The notes under the pieces are model-generated. The model was not told the DNA's origin, made no database searches, and saw only the letters and a program-made list of their open reading frames with translations. Shown one piece after another: positions 18,902 through 28,074 of a stretch of DNA of 64,000 nucleotides (positions within the stretch are counted from its first letter, which is position 1; each line of letters opens with the position of its first letter). Source of the DNA: Streptomyces sp. 6-11-2 (GTDB lineage Bacteria; Actinomycetota; Actinomycetes; Streptomycetales; Streptomycetaceae); the NCBI RefSeq assembly GCF_006540305.1, contig NZ_BJOR01000001.1, positions 7,917,631 to 7,981,630 of the forward strand, given 5' to 3'. The position numbers were made by a program, and so were the translations under genes.

Positions 18902-19888
18902 ATGCCCGTGCACAGATCCGGAACGGCCCGCGCAGGGCGGCTGACCGTTACGGGAGCCCTGCTCGCAGCGTTCTCGGTCATCTGCACCGCACCCTCCTCG
19001 GCCGACACCACCCCCGCCCATGGCTCCGCCTCCATGGGCATGGGTGTCCTGGCGCACGACGGCCGCAGCGGCACGCCCGCCACCAGCAACGCCGACCCCG
19101 CCCGTGGTTCCGCCTCCTTGGGCGTGGGTGTCCTGGCGCACGACGGCCGCAGTGGCACGCCCGTCACCAGCAAGGCCGCCCCTGCCCGTGGTTCCGCCTA
19201 CATGGGCATGGGTGTCCTGGCGCACGACGGCCGCAGCGGCACGCCCGTCACCAGGAAGGCCGCCCAGACCGAAGGCGTCGACGTCAGCTCCTACGACGGC
19301 AACGTCGCCTGGTCGACGCTGTGGAACAGCGGCGTGAAGTGGGCGGACACGAAGGCCACCGAAGGGACGTACTACACGAATCCCTACTTCAAGCAGCAGT
19401 ACAAGGGCTCGTACAACATCGGCATGATCCGCGGCGCGTACCACTTCGCCACCCCGGACACCAGCAGCGGCGCCAAGCAGGCCAACTACTTCGTCGACCA
19501 CGGCGGCGGCTGGTCCCGCGACGGCAAGACCCTGCCGGGCGTCCTCGACATCGAGTGGAACCCCTACGGCGCCACCTGCTACGGCAAGTCGGCGAGCGCG
19601 ATGGTCAGCTGGATCTCCGACTTCCTCAAGACCTACAAGGCCCGCACCGGCCGGGACGCCGTGATCTACACGGCCACCAGCTGGTGGACCCAGTGCACCG
19701 GAAACTACGGCGGCTTCGCCACCAAGAATCCCCTGTGGATCGCCCGGTACGCCTCGACCGTCGGCACGCTGCCGGCCGGCTGGGGTTACTACACGCTGTG
19801 GCAGTACACCTCGTCCGGCCCGACCGTCGGCGACCACGACAGGTTCAACGGGGCGCTGGACCGGGTGAAGGCGCTCGCCAACGGCTGA
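18902..19888 (+). CDS. Secreted GH25 lysozyme with N-terminal tandem repeats
   Basis: 328 residues from ATG 18902, with GGAGG 9 bases upstream. A signal peptide (residues 1-~38, ending SSADTTPA) is followed by three 28-residue repeats containing MGMGVLAHDGRSGTP. A glycoside hydrolase 25 domain then runs from EGVDVSSYDGNV to the end. The first-strand aspartate (GVDVSSYDG), DIEWNPYG with the catalytic acid pair, and LWQYTSSG are as expected for 1,4-beta-N-acetylmuramoylhydrolases of the Chalaropsis type. It acts outside the cell on peptidoglycan. The repeats may bind the wall or act as a flexible stalk. Confidence 0.9.
   Translation: MPVHRSGTARAGRLTVTGALLAAFSVICTAPSSADTTPAHGSASMGMGVLAHDGRSGTPATSNADPARGSASLGVGVLAHDGRSGTPVTSKAAPARGSAYMGMGVLAHDGRSGTPVTRKAAQTEGVDVSSYDGNVAWSTLWNSGVKWADTKATEGTYYTNPYFKQQYKGSYNIGMIRGAYHFATPDTSSGAKQANYFVDHGGGWSRDGKTLPGVLDIEWNPYGATCYGKSASAMVSWISDFLKTYKARTGRDAVIYTATSWWTQCTGNYGGFATKNPLWIARYASTVGTLPAGWGYYTLWQYTSSGPTVGDHDRFNGALDRVKALANG
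19019..19270 (+). repeat. Three in-frame 84-bp tandem repeats
   Basis: Units begin at 19019, 19103 and 19187, exactly 84 bp (28 codons) apart, within the lysozyme gene. They differ at only a few positions per unit, and the word GTCCTGGCGCACGACGGCCG is identical in all three. Confidence 0.9.
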
Positions 19889-20112
19889 TACGGGCCCGGA
19901 GCACGCAGGGTGAAAGCCCCGGGGCCGCCCTCACGGGCCCAGGGGCCTTCCCTCGTTCCGTCCGGGAGCACCTCGTCAACCGTGACGACGTTCTCAGCGT
20001 CATCCGCTTGGAGCTGACGCTGTATCTCACCTCCGGCCCGGGCGTTAGTTCGCGAGGCGCAGGGCTGTTTGCTGAGCACTCCTACCTGCCGCCCGTGGCG
20101 CCACGCCCCCGG

Positions 20113-20518
20113 TCACTGACCGGCGCCCTGTGTACTGTCCCCCGGATCACTGCTGTCGGCCGGGGGCTGGGTCATGGTGGCCGGCTCCGCGACTATGGCG
20201 TCCGCCATGATCTGAGCCTGCTCCTCGGGGACGTGCAACCGCCGGGCCGCCTCAACGGCGACCGTGCGGACGTCGGTCAACTGTATGGCGGACAGCGGTT
20301 GAGCGGTCTCCCGGGCTGGGGGACGCCGCCGCCCGAACCGTGACAGCACGCGCCGCTGCACGGTCTCTGCGGTCCGAGCGGAGGCCCGCTCGGAAAGGTG
20401 GTTCAACACCTGGCCCGACACTGTGGGAGCCGCAGTGCTGAGCAGAGTTGCGGCCGCCTCCAGCCCGGGGCTCGCCCACGTGGCGAAGGGCTCACCGCCT
20501 CCCGCAGAACAACGTAGG
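20113..20518 (-). pseudogene. Unknown protein, N-terminally truncated at an IS remnant
   Basis: Minus-strand frame reads EPFATWASPGLEAAATLLST, VLNHLSERASARTAETVQRR, then IQLTDVRTVAVEAARRLHVP and a Pro/Asp-rich tail with stop at 20113. Codon bias fits a real gene. Its upstream end coincides with a 32-bp IS5-type terminus at 20519, so the true start has been lost. The family is unrecognised. Confidence 0.4.
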
Positions 20519-20550
20519 GAGCCTTTTCCAACCTCAGTTTGAGCAGGGCA
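20519..20550 (-). mobile_element. Solo terminus of an IS5-type element
   Basis: GAGCCTTTTCCAACCTCA is the inverted copy of the sequence immediately after the transposase stop at 52499. Related versions flank the relics at 21.65 and 31.69 kb. No transposase is attached here. Confidence 0.6.
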
Positions 20551-20630
20551 CGTGGTGGGACGGCTGGCCGGAGAGTACGACGCTGCCTCGCTGAGCTCTG
20601 CTGTCGGCGGCGAGTGCTTGACTCGCGGGC

Positions 20631-21500
20631 ATGGACGACGAACAGCTTCTGACTGCCGTGGCCGAGATCCTGTGGCCGGATCTTCGTGACCTAGCCTGCC
20701 GTGAGCACGGGCATGCGCCAGGTCATGTCTGCCTTCCCGTCTCCGGTCGTGCTGACCTGGGCAACCTCGTCGAGACGCTTTCTGACCGGTACGGTGAGCC
20801 ATTCGCCGGCTTCCAGCGACTGCCGCCACTGCCCTTGTTGGGGCAGGTCGACTGGAGGTATGCCTGGCCGTTCAGCAACCGGTGGGTCGCCTTCGGCCGG
20901 ACCGGTCAAGGCGAGGATGCCGGACCCGCCCTGGTGATCGCCCTGCGCAGCATGCCGGTCGCGGAGCAGTTGCCCGCGGAGGCCTCCTGGCTGGAAAGGC
21001 TCGTCGCCGTGACCGGCTGGGTGCCGAGGACTGCGGGCCATGTCGACTGGGCGGCAGTCGAGTCCCGCCTGGGGACGCCCCTACCGAGCGACTACAAGGC
21101 GCTCGTTGAGACGTTCGGCGATGGCATGTTCGACGGTTTCCACTGCGTGTTCATGCCGGACGACATGATCAAGAGCGCCGAGTCGGCGGCGGGGCTGGGC
21201 CAGGCGCCCTGGGAGCCGCATCCGCCTTTCCCGGCCTTGGGCGGGCTGGTGCCCTGGATGGGCAACGAGCACGAGCAGTCGTTCCACTGGATCGCCGAGG
21301 GCCCGGACCCGGACCGGTGGCCCGTCTACGTCACCGGAGCCGAACCGGAAGCAGGGGATCGGTTCGACTGCACGGCCACGGAGTACCTGTTCCCTCATCT
21401 TACCGACCCGCAGCACCCGATCCCGATGCCGGTGGACTTCCGCGCGCACTGGTTCATGGACTGCTCCGGGAACGTGGAGTTGGACGCGGCGATGGAATAG
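20631..21500 (+). CDS. SMI1/KNR4 (SUKH) family protein
   Basis: 289 residues. The C-terminal half starts HVDWAAVESRLGTPLPSDYKALVETFGDGMFDG (given as a region, residues ~135-170), the classic SUKH helix-strand opening W..VE..LG..LP.DYK.L...FG. It continues LVPWMGNEHEQSFHWIAEGP, the second conserved block. The N-terminal half resembles no family I recognise. SUKH proteins commonly neutralise nuclease or other polymorphic toxins. No toxin gene is adjacent, so this may be an orphan immunity protein. Start ATG 20631. Confidence 0.75.
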   Translation: MDDEQLLTAVAEILWPDLRDLACREHGHAPGHVCLPVSGRADLGNLVETLSDRYGEPFAGFQRLPPLPLLGQVDWRYAWPFSNRWVAFGRTGQGEDAGPALVIALRSMPVAEQLPAEASWLERLVAVTGWVPRTAGHVDWAAVESRLGTPLPSDYKALVETFGDGMFDGFHCVFMPDDMIKSAESAAGLGQAPWEPHPPFPALGGLVPWMGNEHEQSFHWIAEGPDPDRWPVYVTGAEPEAGDRFDCTATEYLFPHLTDPQHPIPMPVDFRAHWFMDCSGNVELDAAME

Positions 21501-21639
21501 CGCACGCAGCACCGTGCCCTTGGTGAAGGCCGATTCGGTCGGCGGCGCGATCCGGGGCGCGGCCTGGTGCCGCGTCCTTGGGCTGCCGAGTGCGCCGGAG
21601 GTGGGCCGCGAACCGTGAGAGACAACGAGAGAGAGCGAG

Positions 21640-21930
21640 AGCCGGTGAGCCCTTTCCCTCCTCAGCCTGAGCCGGCCAGGTGCAGAGTGAGGGTGGCCTG
21701 GACGAGGCTCGTGATGCGGGTGGTCGAGCAGCGGAGCTTGCGGAGGAGCAGCCAGGACTTGAGGGCGGCGACCGCCTGCTCGACGAGGGCCCGGATATTT
21801 GCGGGGGATCGGTTGACGGCCTGCTGGCCTGCCGAGACCGTCTCCCAACGGCCGCGGTAGGGGACACGGACCGTGCCTCCGGCGCCCTGGTATCCCTGCC
21901 GGCCTCGGCGAGGGCGTCGACGATGCCGTT
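21640..21930 (-). pseudogene. IS5-type (DDE_Tnp_4) transposase, C-terminal relic
   Basis: Minus strand: QGAGGTVRVPYRGRWETVSA, QQAVNRSPANIRALVEQAVAA, LKSWLLLRKLRCSTTRIT, SLVQATLTLHLAG and a stop. It is homologous to the better copy at 52.0-52.5 kb. The left part was cut, and the Tn3 transposon later inserted about 40 bp beyond it at 21968. Confidence 0.85.
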
Positions 21931-21968
21931 GCCCTCACAGGCCCCGAACCGGGGCTCGCTCCGAATTT

Positions 21969-22008
21969 GGGGTGCCGGTAAGAATCGTGTCACCAGCCGC
22001 AAACGGCG
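21969..22008 (+). repeat. Left terminal inverted repeat of the Tn3 transposon
   Basis: 40 bp beginning GGGGTGCCGGTAAGAATCGT; matches the right end except for T instead of C at position 17. A weaker match (TGATC) continues inward at 22010-22014. Confidence 0.93.
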
Positions 22009-22053
22009 ATGATCTTGCGAGGGTGTCATCCGTGTGGGTGAGTCCGAGGCTGT

Positions 22054-25000
22054 ATGACTGCGGTGGGTAAAGCCTCGCGAGGACGATCGACGACTGTGGC
22101 CCGTACCCTGTTGGACCTGGACGAGTTGGTCGAGCACTGGACGCTGCTGAAGGACGAGCAGGGGCTTGTGTCCGGCAAGCGCGGTGCGACGCGGTTGGGC
22201 TTCGCGGTGCTGCTGAAGTTCTATACGCAGCATGGCCGGTTTCCTCGGGGCCGGTTCGAGCTGCCGGGCGAGGCGGTGGAGTTCGTCGCCCGGCAGGTGC
22301 AGGTGTCCGCGTCCGAGCTGGGGACGTACGAGTGGGCCAGCCGAACGATTGAGTACCACCGTGCGCAGATCCGCGGACACCTGGGCTTCCGCGAGTGCAG
22401 CGTCGCGGACGCGGACAAGCTGACGGCCTGGCTCGCCGAGCACGTCGCCTGCAAGGAGCGGCGGCCGGAGCAGGTGCGGGTGGAGCTGCTGGCCCGCTGC
22501 CGCACGGAGTGCATCGAGCCGCCCACCTCGGGGCGGTGTGACCGGATTGTGGCGTCGGCGTTGTGGGCGGCCGAGGAGAGGCTGACGGCTCGGATCTCGG
22601 CGCGGCTGACGGCGGACAGCATCGAGCGGATCGTGGCCCTGGTCGCCGGCGTCGACCAGGAGGACGACGATGCACCTGGTGACGGGAGTGCGGGTGAGGG
22701 CGAGGACGGTCCGCCGGTGTTGGGGAGGATCAAGGAGGCTCCGGGCAACGTGAGCCTGGAGACGATGCTCACCGAGATCGACAAGCTGCTGGCGGTCCGT
22801 GCGGTCGGCCTGCCGCCGGACCTGTTCGCCGATGTCGCGCCGAAGGTGGTGGCCGGATGGCGGGCGCGGGCCGCGGTGGAGTCTCCGTCCCATCTGCGGA
22901 CGCACCCGCTGCCACTGCGGGTGACCTTGCTGGCCGCGCTGCTGCACGAGCGGGAGCGGGAGATCACGGACACGCTGGTGGAGCTGCTGATCTCCACGGT
23001 GCACCGGATCGGGGCGCGGGCGGAGAAGAAGGTCACCGAGCAGCTGGTCAACGCGTTCAAGAAGGTGTCGGGCAAGGAGAACATCCTCTTCCGGCTCGCC
23101 GAGGCGTCGATCGGCGAGCCGGAGGGCACGGTCCGGCAGGTGGTCTTCCCGGCGGTGTCCGGGGGCGAGGCGACGCTGCGGGAGCTGGTGCACGAGTTCA
23201 AGACCCGCGGCCCGGTGTACCGGCGCACGGTGCAGACCACATTGAAGGCGTCGTACACCAACCACTACCGGCGCGGGCTGATCAAGCTGCTGGACGTGCT
23301 GGAGTTCCGCTCGTCCAACCACACGCACCGGCCGGTGATCGAGGCCCTGGCGCTGGTCGCCCGGTACGCGAGTGCCGGGAACACCACGTACTACCCGCTG
23401 GGCGAGACGGTGCCGGTGCACAAGGCGATGGGCGGGGACTGGGCCGAGGTCGTCCACCGCACCGACAAGCGGGGCCGGCGCCGGGTGGTGCGCATGGTCT
23501 ACGAGGTGGTCGCCTTCCAGGCCCTGCGCGACCAGCTCAAGTGCAAGGAGGTCTGGGTCGTCGGCGCCGACAAGTGGCGCAACCCCGACGAGGACCTGCC
23601 GCAGGACTTCGCCGAGCGCCGCGAGGAGAACTACCGCGAGCTGCGCAAACCGCTGGACCCGCAGGTCTTCGTCGACGAGCTGCGCGAGCAGATGACCACC
23701 GAACTGGGCCTGCTGAACGACCGGCTGCCGAAGATGGGCTGGCTGGACATCGCCGAGCGGAAGTCCGGGGCGATCCGGCTGACCCCGGCCGAGGCCCAGC
23801 CCGAGCCGCGCAACCTGCGCAGGATCAAGGGCGAGGTAGCCCGGCGGTGGGGCATCGTGCCCCTGATCGACATGCTGAAGGAAGCGGTGCTGCGGACCGG
23901 CTGCTTGGACGTGGTCACCTCGGTCTCCGGCGGCGGCTCCCTCTCGGCGGAGGTCCTGGCCGAGCGCCTGCTGCTGGTCATCTACGCGTACGGCACGAAC
24001 ACCGGGATCAAGGCCGTCGCCTCCGGCGGCCACGGCCACACCGAGGACGAATTTCGCTACGTACGCCGTCGGTATCTGTCCGCGGAAGCTGCCCGCGCCA
24101 TCGCCATCCAGATTGCGAACGCCACCTTCACCGCCCGCAGCGCCGAGCTGTGGGGCCAGGGCTCGACCGCGGTCGCCTCCGACTCCACCCACGTCCGCGC
24201 CTACGACCAGAACCTGTTCACCGAGTGGCACTCGCGCTACGGCGGCCGTGGGGTGCTCATCTACTGGCACGTGGAGAAGAAGTCCCTGGCCATCCACTCC
24301 CAGCTGATCAACTGCACCGCATCCGAGGTCGCCGCGATGATCGAGGGCGCCATGCGGCACGGCACCACCATGGACGTCGAGGCCAACTACACGAATTCGC
24401 ACGGCCAGTCGGAAATCGGGTTCGGCATCACCCGGCTGCTGAACTTCGACCTGCTGCCGCGCATCAAGCGGATCAACAAGGTGAAGCTGTACCGGCCGGT
24501 GGCCGGCGAACCGGACGCCTACCCGCAGCTCACCCCGGCGCTGACCCGCCCGATCCGCTGGGACCTCATCGCCCAGCAGTACGACCAGATGATCAAGTAC
24601 GCCACCGCGATCCGCACGCGGACCGCGTCCACCGAGGCGATCCTGCGCCGTTTCACCCGCAACGCCTCCCACCCCACCTACGCGGCGATGCTGGAGGTCG
24701 GCCGCGCCCAGAAGACGATCTTTGTGGCCCGCTACCTGCGGCTGCGTGACCTGCAGCGGGAGATCGAGGAGGGCCTGAATGTGATGGAGTCCTCCAACGG
24801 CGCGAACTCCGTGATCGCCTACGGCAAGGGCGGGGAGATCGCCTCGAACCGGCGCGACGAGCAGGAGATGTTCGTGCTGTGCCTGCGCATCCTCCAGTCC
24901 GCCCTGGTCTATGTGAATACCCTGATGCTCCAGGACATCTTGGGCGAACCGGAGTGGGCCGACCTGCTCACCTCCGCCGACCGGCGCGGCCTGACCCCGC

Positions 25001-25134
25001 TGTTCTGGTCGCATGTGCGCCCGTACGGGGAGGTGAACCTCGACATGGACGCCCGCTTGAAGCTCGCCGCGGTCACCGTACCTGGCCCGCGCGCCTCAGC
25101 AGACGTCAAGGACGGCACGGCATCGCGAACGTGA
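22054..25134 (+). CDS. tnpA: Tn3-family transposase, complete
   Basis: 1026 residues, the usual length. The N-terminal DNA-binding DUF4158-type domain includes GATRLGFAVLLKFYTQHGRFP. The C-terminal DDE_Tnp_Tn3 catalytic domain has acidic residues in ASDSTHVRAYDQN (D ~709), MDVEANYTNSHGQSEIGFG (D ~773) and VMESSNGANSVIAYGKGGEI (E ~912). It recognises the 40-bp ends and drives replicative transposition to a cointegrate. ATG 22054 lies 45 bp inside the left repeat; GTG 22096 is an alternative. It is divergent in sequence from the Tn3 relics at 8.8 and 39.1 kb. Confidence 0.95.
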   Translation: MTAVGKASRGRSTTVARTLLDLDELVEHWTLLKDEQGLVSGKRGATRLGFAVLLKFYTQHGRFPRGRFELPGEAVEFVARQVQVSASELGTYEWASRTIEYHRAQIRGHLGFRECSVADADKLTAWLAEHVACKERRPEQVRVELLARCRTECIEPPTSGRCDRIVASALWAAEERLTARISARLTADSIERIVALVAGVDQEDDDAPGDGSAGEGEDGPPVLGRIKEAPGNVSLETMLTEIDKLLAVRAVGLPPDLFADVAPKVVAGWRARAAVESPSHLRTHPLPLRVTLLAALLHEREREITDTLVELLISTVHRIGARAEKKVTEQLVNAFKKVSGKENILFRLAEASIGEPEGTVRQVVFPAVSGGEATLRELVHEFKTRGPVYRRTVQTTLKASYTNHYRRGLIKLLDVLEFRSSNHTHRPVIEALALVARYASAGNTTYYPLGETVPVHKAMGGDWAEVVHRTDKRGRRRVVRMVYEVVAFQALRDQLKCKEVWVVGADKWRNPDEDLPQDFAERREENYRELRKPLDPQVFVDELREQMTTELGLLNDRLPKMGWLDIAERKSGAIRLTPAEAQPEPRNLRRIKGEVARRWGIVPLIDMLKEAVLRTGCLDVVTSVSGGGSLSAEVLAERLLLVIYAYGTNTGIKAVASGGHGHTEDEFRYVRRRYLSAEAARAIAIQIANATFTARSAELWGQGSTAVASDSTHVRAYDQNLFTEWHSRYGGRGVLIYWHVEKKSLAIHSQLINCTASEVAAMIEGAMRHGTTMDVEANYTNSHGQSEIGFGITRLLNFDLLPRIKRINKVKLYRPVAGEPDAYPQLTPALTRPIRWDLIAQQYDQMIKYATAIRTRTASTEAILRRFTRNASHPTYAAMLEVGRAQKTIFVARYLRLRDLQREIEEGLNVMESSNGANSVIAYGKGGEIASNRRDEQEMFVLCLRILQSALVYVNTLMLQDILGEPEWADLLTSADRRGLTPLFWSHVRPYGEVNLDMDARLKLAAVTVPGPRASADVKDGTASRT

Positions 25135-25223
25135 TCGCGGCCTACACCCTCCCCGGAACGTGAGCGGGACGAAGCCGAGCAGGCGTGACAGCGTACGGCT
25201 GGTCGCTGCGTACGCTTCCTGGC

Positions 25224-25853
25224 ATGGGCGACGTGGGCGGGCTGCGGGAGCGCAAGAAGCAGAAGATGTATCAGCGGTTGTCGGATACGGCCATCGGGCT
25301 CTTCCTGGAGAAGGGCTTCGAGCAGGTGACCGTCGCTGACGTCGCGGCAGCCGTCGACATCTCCAAGCCGACGCTCTTCCGGTACTTCCCGGCCAAGGAG
25401 GACCTGGTACTGCACCGGCTGGCCGACCATGAGGGGGAGGCCGGCAGGGTGGTCGCACGGCGCCCGGCCGGGCGCTCTCCGCTGGAGGCGCTGCGACGTC
25501 ACTTCCTGGACGGGCTCGCCCAGCACGATCCGGTGACCGGCCTGAACGATGACGCCGAGGTGCTCGCCTTCCACCGGCTGCTGTACGGGACGCCGTCACT
25601 GATGGCGCGCTTGCACGCTCATGTGGAACGGGACGAGGCCGCTCTTGCCGACGTTCTTGGCAGCGAAACCGGCGGTGGCGTCCAGTCGCGCCTGGCCGCC
25701 GGGCAGATCGTTGCCGTCCAGCGCGTTCTCGCGCAGGAGAACTGGCGCCACATCACTTCAGGCCGTAGCGCGGACGCGCTCTATCCCGAGGCCGTGGCAG
25801 TGGCCCAGTCGGCCTTCGCGCAACTCGAGGCCGGACTGCCGCACCTTGCCTGA
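25224..25853 (+). CDS. TetR-family regulator, transposon cargo
   Basis: 209 residues. The HTH lies in residues ~15-60: AIGLFLEKGFEQVTVADVAA, then VDISKPTLFRYFPAKEDLV. The C-terminal helical ligand domain includes LNDDAEVLAFHRLLYGTPSLM. ATG 25224. It lies 90 bp after the transposase and 53 bp before helD in the same direction. The gap contains a GCAACC/GGTTGC inverted repeat, so it probably represses helD, and perhaps itself, with a ligand as inducer. Ligand is unknown; a rifamycin-like compound is a speculation from the neighbour. Confidence 0.9.
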   Translation: MGDVGGLRERKKQKMYQRLSDTAIGLFLEKGFEQVTVADVAAAVDISKPTLFRYFPAKEDLVLHRLADHEGEAGRVVARRPAGRSPLEALRRHFLDGLAQHDPVTGLNDDAEVLAFHRLLYGTPSLMARLHAHVERDEAALADVLGSETGGGVQSRLAAGQIVAVQRVLAQENWRHITSGRSADALYPEAVAVAQSAFAQLEAGLPHLA

Positions 25854-25862
25854 TCCCGCATA

Positions 25863-25899
25863 GCAACCAGGTTAAAAACGTTACTCGGTTGCATTATTG
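25863..25899 (+). promoter_or_regulatory. Operator-like inverted repeat and promoter before helD
   Basis: GCAACC (25863-25868) and GGTTGC (25887-25892) flank an AT-rich core with a second imperfect palindrome GTTAAAAACGTTAC. TATTGT at 25894-25899 could be a -10 element. This is the most AT-rich 40 bp inside the transposon. I see no copy of the 19-bp GGGGCTTGC-type rifamycin-associated element. Confidence 0.5.
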
Positions 25900-25906
25900 T
25901 GGGGGG

Positions 25907-28042
25907 ATGCCACGCTCCGACTCCGTACTCAGTGATGCCCTGACCCGGGAACGCGCCTACCACGACGCATGCCGAGCAGCGCTGAAGGCCATGATCGACG
26001 GGGCGCAGGAACAGGTGGTCGTCGGTGAGGACGCCTCCGCGTCCGGCGCCGACGCCGAAGTACTCGGCTACCTGTTGCGCAGCCAGGCCAAGGGACTTCG
26101 GGAGCTGCCCGAGGGCCCGCTGTTCTTCGGGCGCCTCGACTTCGCCCGGGACCCCCAGGCCGCCGGCGATCACGCCGGGCAGGAGTACCACATCGGGCGT
26201 GTGCGCGTCGCGCACAATCCGTCCGCCCCACCGCTGGTGGTCGACTGGCGCGCACCAGTGGCGCGCGCCTTCTATCAGGCAAGCGCCCGCAACCCTCAAG
26301 GCGTTGCCATCCGGCGCCGTTTCGGCTGGTCACCTGCCAGCCGCGGCGACTCGGCCGACCTCACCGGCCTGGAGGACGAGCACCTCAGTGAGGGCGAGGC
26401 GCGGGAAAGCAGCATCGTCGCCAGCGAGATCGAGCGCCCCCGCATCGGTCCCATGCGTGATATCGCCGCCACCATCCAGCCCGAGCAGGACGACCTCGTA
26501 CGTGAGGACCTCACCATGTCCCTCTGTGTCCAGGGTGCTCCGGGCACGGGCAAGACCGCGGTCGGACTGCACCGCGCCGCCTACCTCCTCTACACCTATC
26601 CGCAGCGCATCCAGCGCGGCGGAATGCTGATCCTCGGTCCCAACCGCGCTTTCCTCTCCTACATTTCCGAAGTCCTGCCCGCGCTCGGCGAGACCGGAGT
26701 GAGGCAGTCCACCCTCGACGACGAGATCGCCCGCCACCCGGTCACGGTGCAGGACAGTGACGCCACGGCGATCGTCAAGCACGACATCCGCATGGCAGAG
26801 GTCCTGCGCCGCGCGCTCTACGCACGAGTGAGCGCAGAGGCGATGCAGCCACTCGTACTGTCGGACGGTTCCTATCGCTGGCGTGTAGCCGCCGACGAAC
26901 TGGAGAAGATCGTCCGGGACGTGCGCACCGAGGAACCCCCCTATGCCGTGGGGCGCGAACGCGTCCGTACCCGCATCGTCCATGCCGTTCAGCAGCAGGC
27001 CGAGCGCCGCGGCGGCCCCCGCACCAATACCTGGGTACAAAAGATCTCCCGGGCACGCCCGGTCACCACCCTGCTCAACGCCATCTGGCCCGCCGTGCAA
27101 CCCGAGCAGCTCCTCGCCGACCTGCTCACCCATCCGGACACTTTGGCCGCCGCTGCCGAAGGCGTCCTCGACGCGGACGAGCAGAAGACCCTCCTGTGGC
27201 CCAAGCCCCCGCGCTCTGCCAGGTCGGCCCGCTGGTCAGCGGCCGATCTCGTACTCCTCGACGAACTCGCCGGCCTGATCGAGCGACCCGGCGGCTACGG
27301 GCATGTCGTGATCGACGAAGCGCAGGACCTGTCCCCCATGCAGTGCCGCGCCATCGCCCGCCGCTCACCCTTCGGATCCGTCACCGTCCTCGGGGACCTC
27401 GCCCAAGGCACCACCCCCTGGGCCGCACGCGACTGGCCGCAGTTCCTCACCCACCTGGGGAAGCCAAACGCCATCGTCACCCCGCTCACCACAGGATTCC
27501 GCGTCCCTGGCGCCGTCGCTGAACTCGCCAACCGCCTGCTGCACCACCTCGACGCGGACGTGCCATCCGCCCGATCCCTGCGCCGTGACGGAGAGGTGAG
27601 CATCGAGGTGGCCCACGACACGACCGCCGCGACAGTCGCGGCCGTGAACACAGCGCTGGAGCACGCAGGCTCCGTCGGCGTCATCGCAGCCGACGCCGAA
27701 GCACCGAAGCTCCACGGCGCTCTCATCGCGGCCGGGATCCCGGCATCCGGACCGGACACTCTTGGAGCCCGCCTCACCGTCGTGCCGGCCTCCACCGCCA
27801 AGGGACTGGAGTACGACCACGTCGTGGTGGTCGAGCCCTCAGCCATCGTCCAAGCCGAGCCCCGCGGCATGAACCGCCTGTACGTGGCCCTCACCCGAGC
27901 GGTCTCCCGCCTCCACATCGTGCACTCCGCACCACTGCCGCTCGCGATCCGGCCCTTGGAGTCACGGCACATCGAACCGCCGACGTCCTGGACACCGAGC
28001 ACACCCAAGACTTCCGGTGTTGATCTATCGACCGATTGCTGA
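25907..28042 (+). CDS. helD: HelD-type RNA polymerase-associated helicase
   Basis: 711 residues from ATG 25907; a TTG six codons earlier is possible. Layout is that of actinobacterial HelD: an N-terminal coiled-coil arm (EQVVVGEDASASGADAEVLG region), the strand block LFFGRLDF...YHIGRVRV, then VVDWRAPVARAFY. Superfamily 1 ATPase motifs follow: Walker A GAPGTGKTA (~210), Walker B VIDEAQDLSP (~469), motif V TAKGLEYDHVVVVEP (~630) and motif VI YVALTRAVSRL (~658). HelD proteins enter the primary channel of RNA polymerase, free stalled enzyme from nucleic acid and, in HelR forms, displace rifamycins. Whether this copy confers resistance is inference. Its location in a transposon is unusual. Confidence 0.88.
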   Translation: MPRSDSVLSDALTRERAYHDACRAALKAMIDGAQEQVVVGEDASASGADAEVLGYLLRSQAKGLRELPEGPLFFGRLDFARDPQAAGDHAGQEYHIGRVRVAHNPSAPPLVVDWRAPVARAFYQASARNPQGVAIRRRFGWSPASRGDSADLTGLEDEHLSEGEARESSIVASEIERPRIGPMRDIAATIQPEQDDLVREDLTMSLCVQGAPGTGKTAVGLHRAAYLLYTYPQRIQRGGMLILGPNRAFLSYISEVLPALGETGVRQSTLDDEIARHPVTVQDSDATAIVKHDIRMAEVLRRALYARVSAEAMQPLVLSDGSYRWRVAADELEKIVRDVRTEEPPYAVGRERVRTRIVHAVQQQAERRGGPRTNTWVQKISRARPVTTLLNAIWPAVQPEQLLADLLTHPDTLAAAAEGVLDADEQKTLLWPKPPRSARSARWSAADLVLLDELAGLIERPGGYGHVVIDEAQDLSPMQCRAIARRSPFGSVTVLGDLAQGTTPWAARDWPQFLTHLGKPNAIVTPLTTGFRVPGAVAELANRLLHHLDADVPSARSLRRDGEVSIEVAHDTTAATVAAVNTALEHAGSVGVIAADAEAPKLHGALIAAGIPASGPDTLGARLTVVPASTAKGLEYDHVVVVEPSAIVQAEPRGMNRLYVALTRAVSRLHIVHSAPLPLAIRPLESRHIEPPTSWTPSTPKTSGVDLSTDC

Positions 28043-28074
28043 GCAAGATCAATAAGCGGCAGCGTGTGGCCAGC

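Noticed and set aside
19019..19270. Tandem repeats as a CRISPR array
   Set aside because: The units are contiguous, in frame and have no unique spacers; they are protein repeats. I saw no CRISPR array anywhere in the window.
21454..25014. A 1186-codon minus-strand frame opposite the Tn3 transposase
   Set aside because: The plus strand encodes a full Tn3 transposase with catalytic residues; the antisense frame has His/Arg/Gly-rich composition typical of high-GC shadows.
25854..25906. Rifamycin-associated element upstream of helD
   Set aside because: I looked for a GGGGCTTGC...GCAAGCCCC palindrome and found none; the palindrome present is different.
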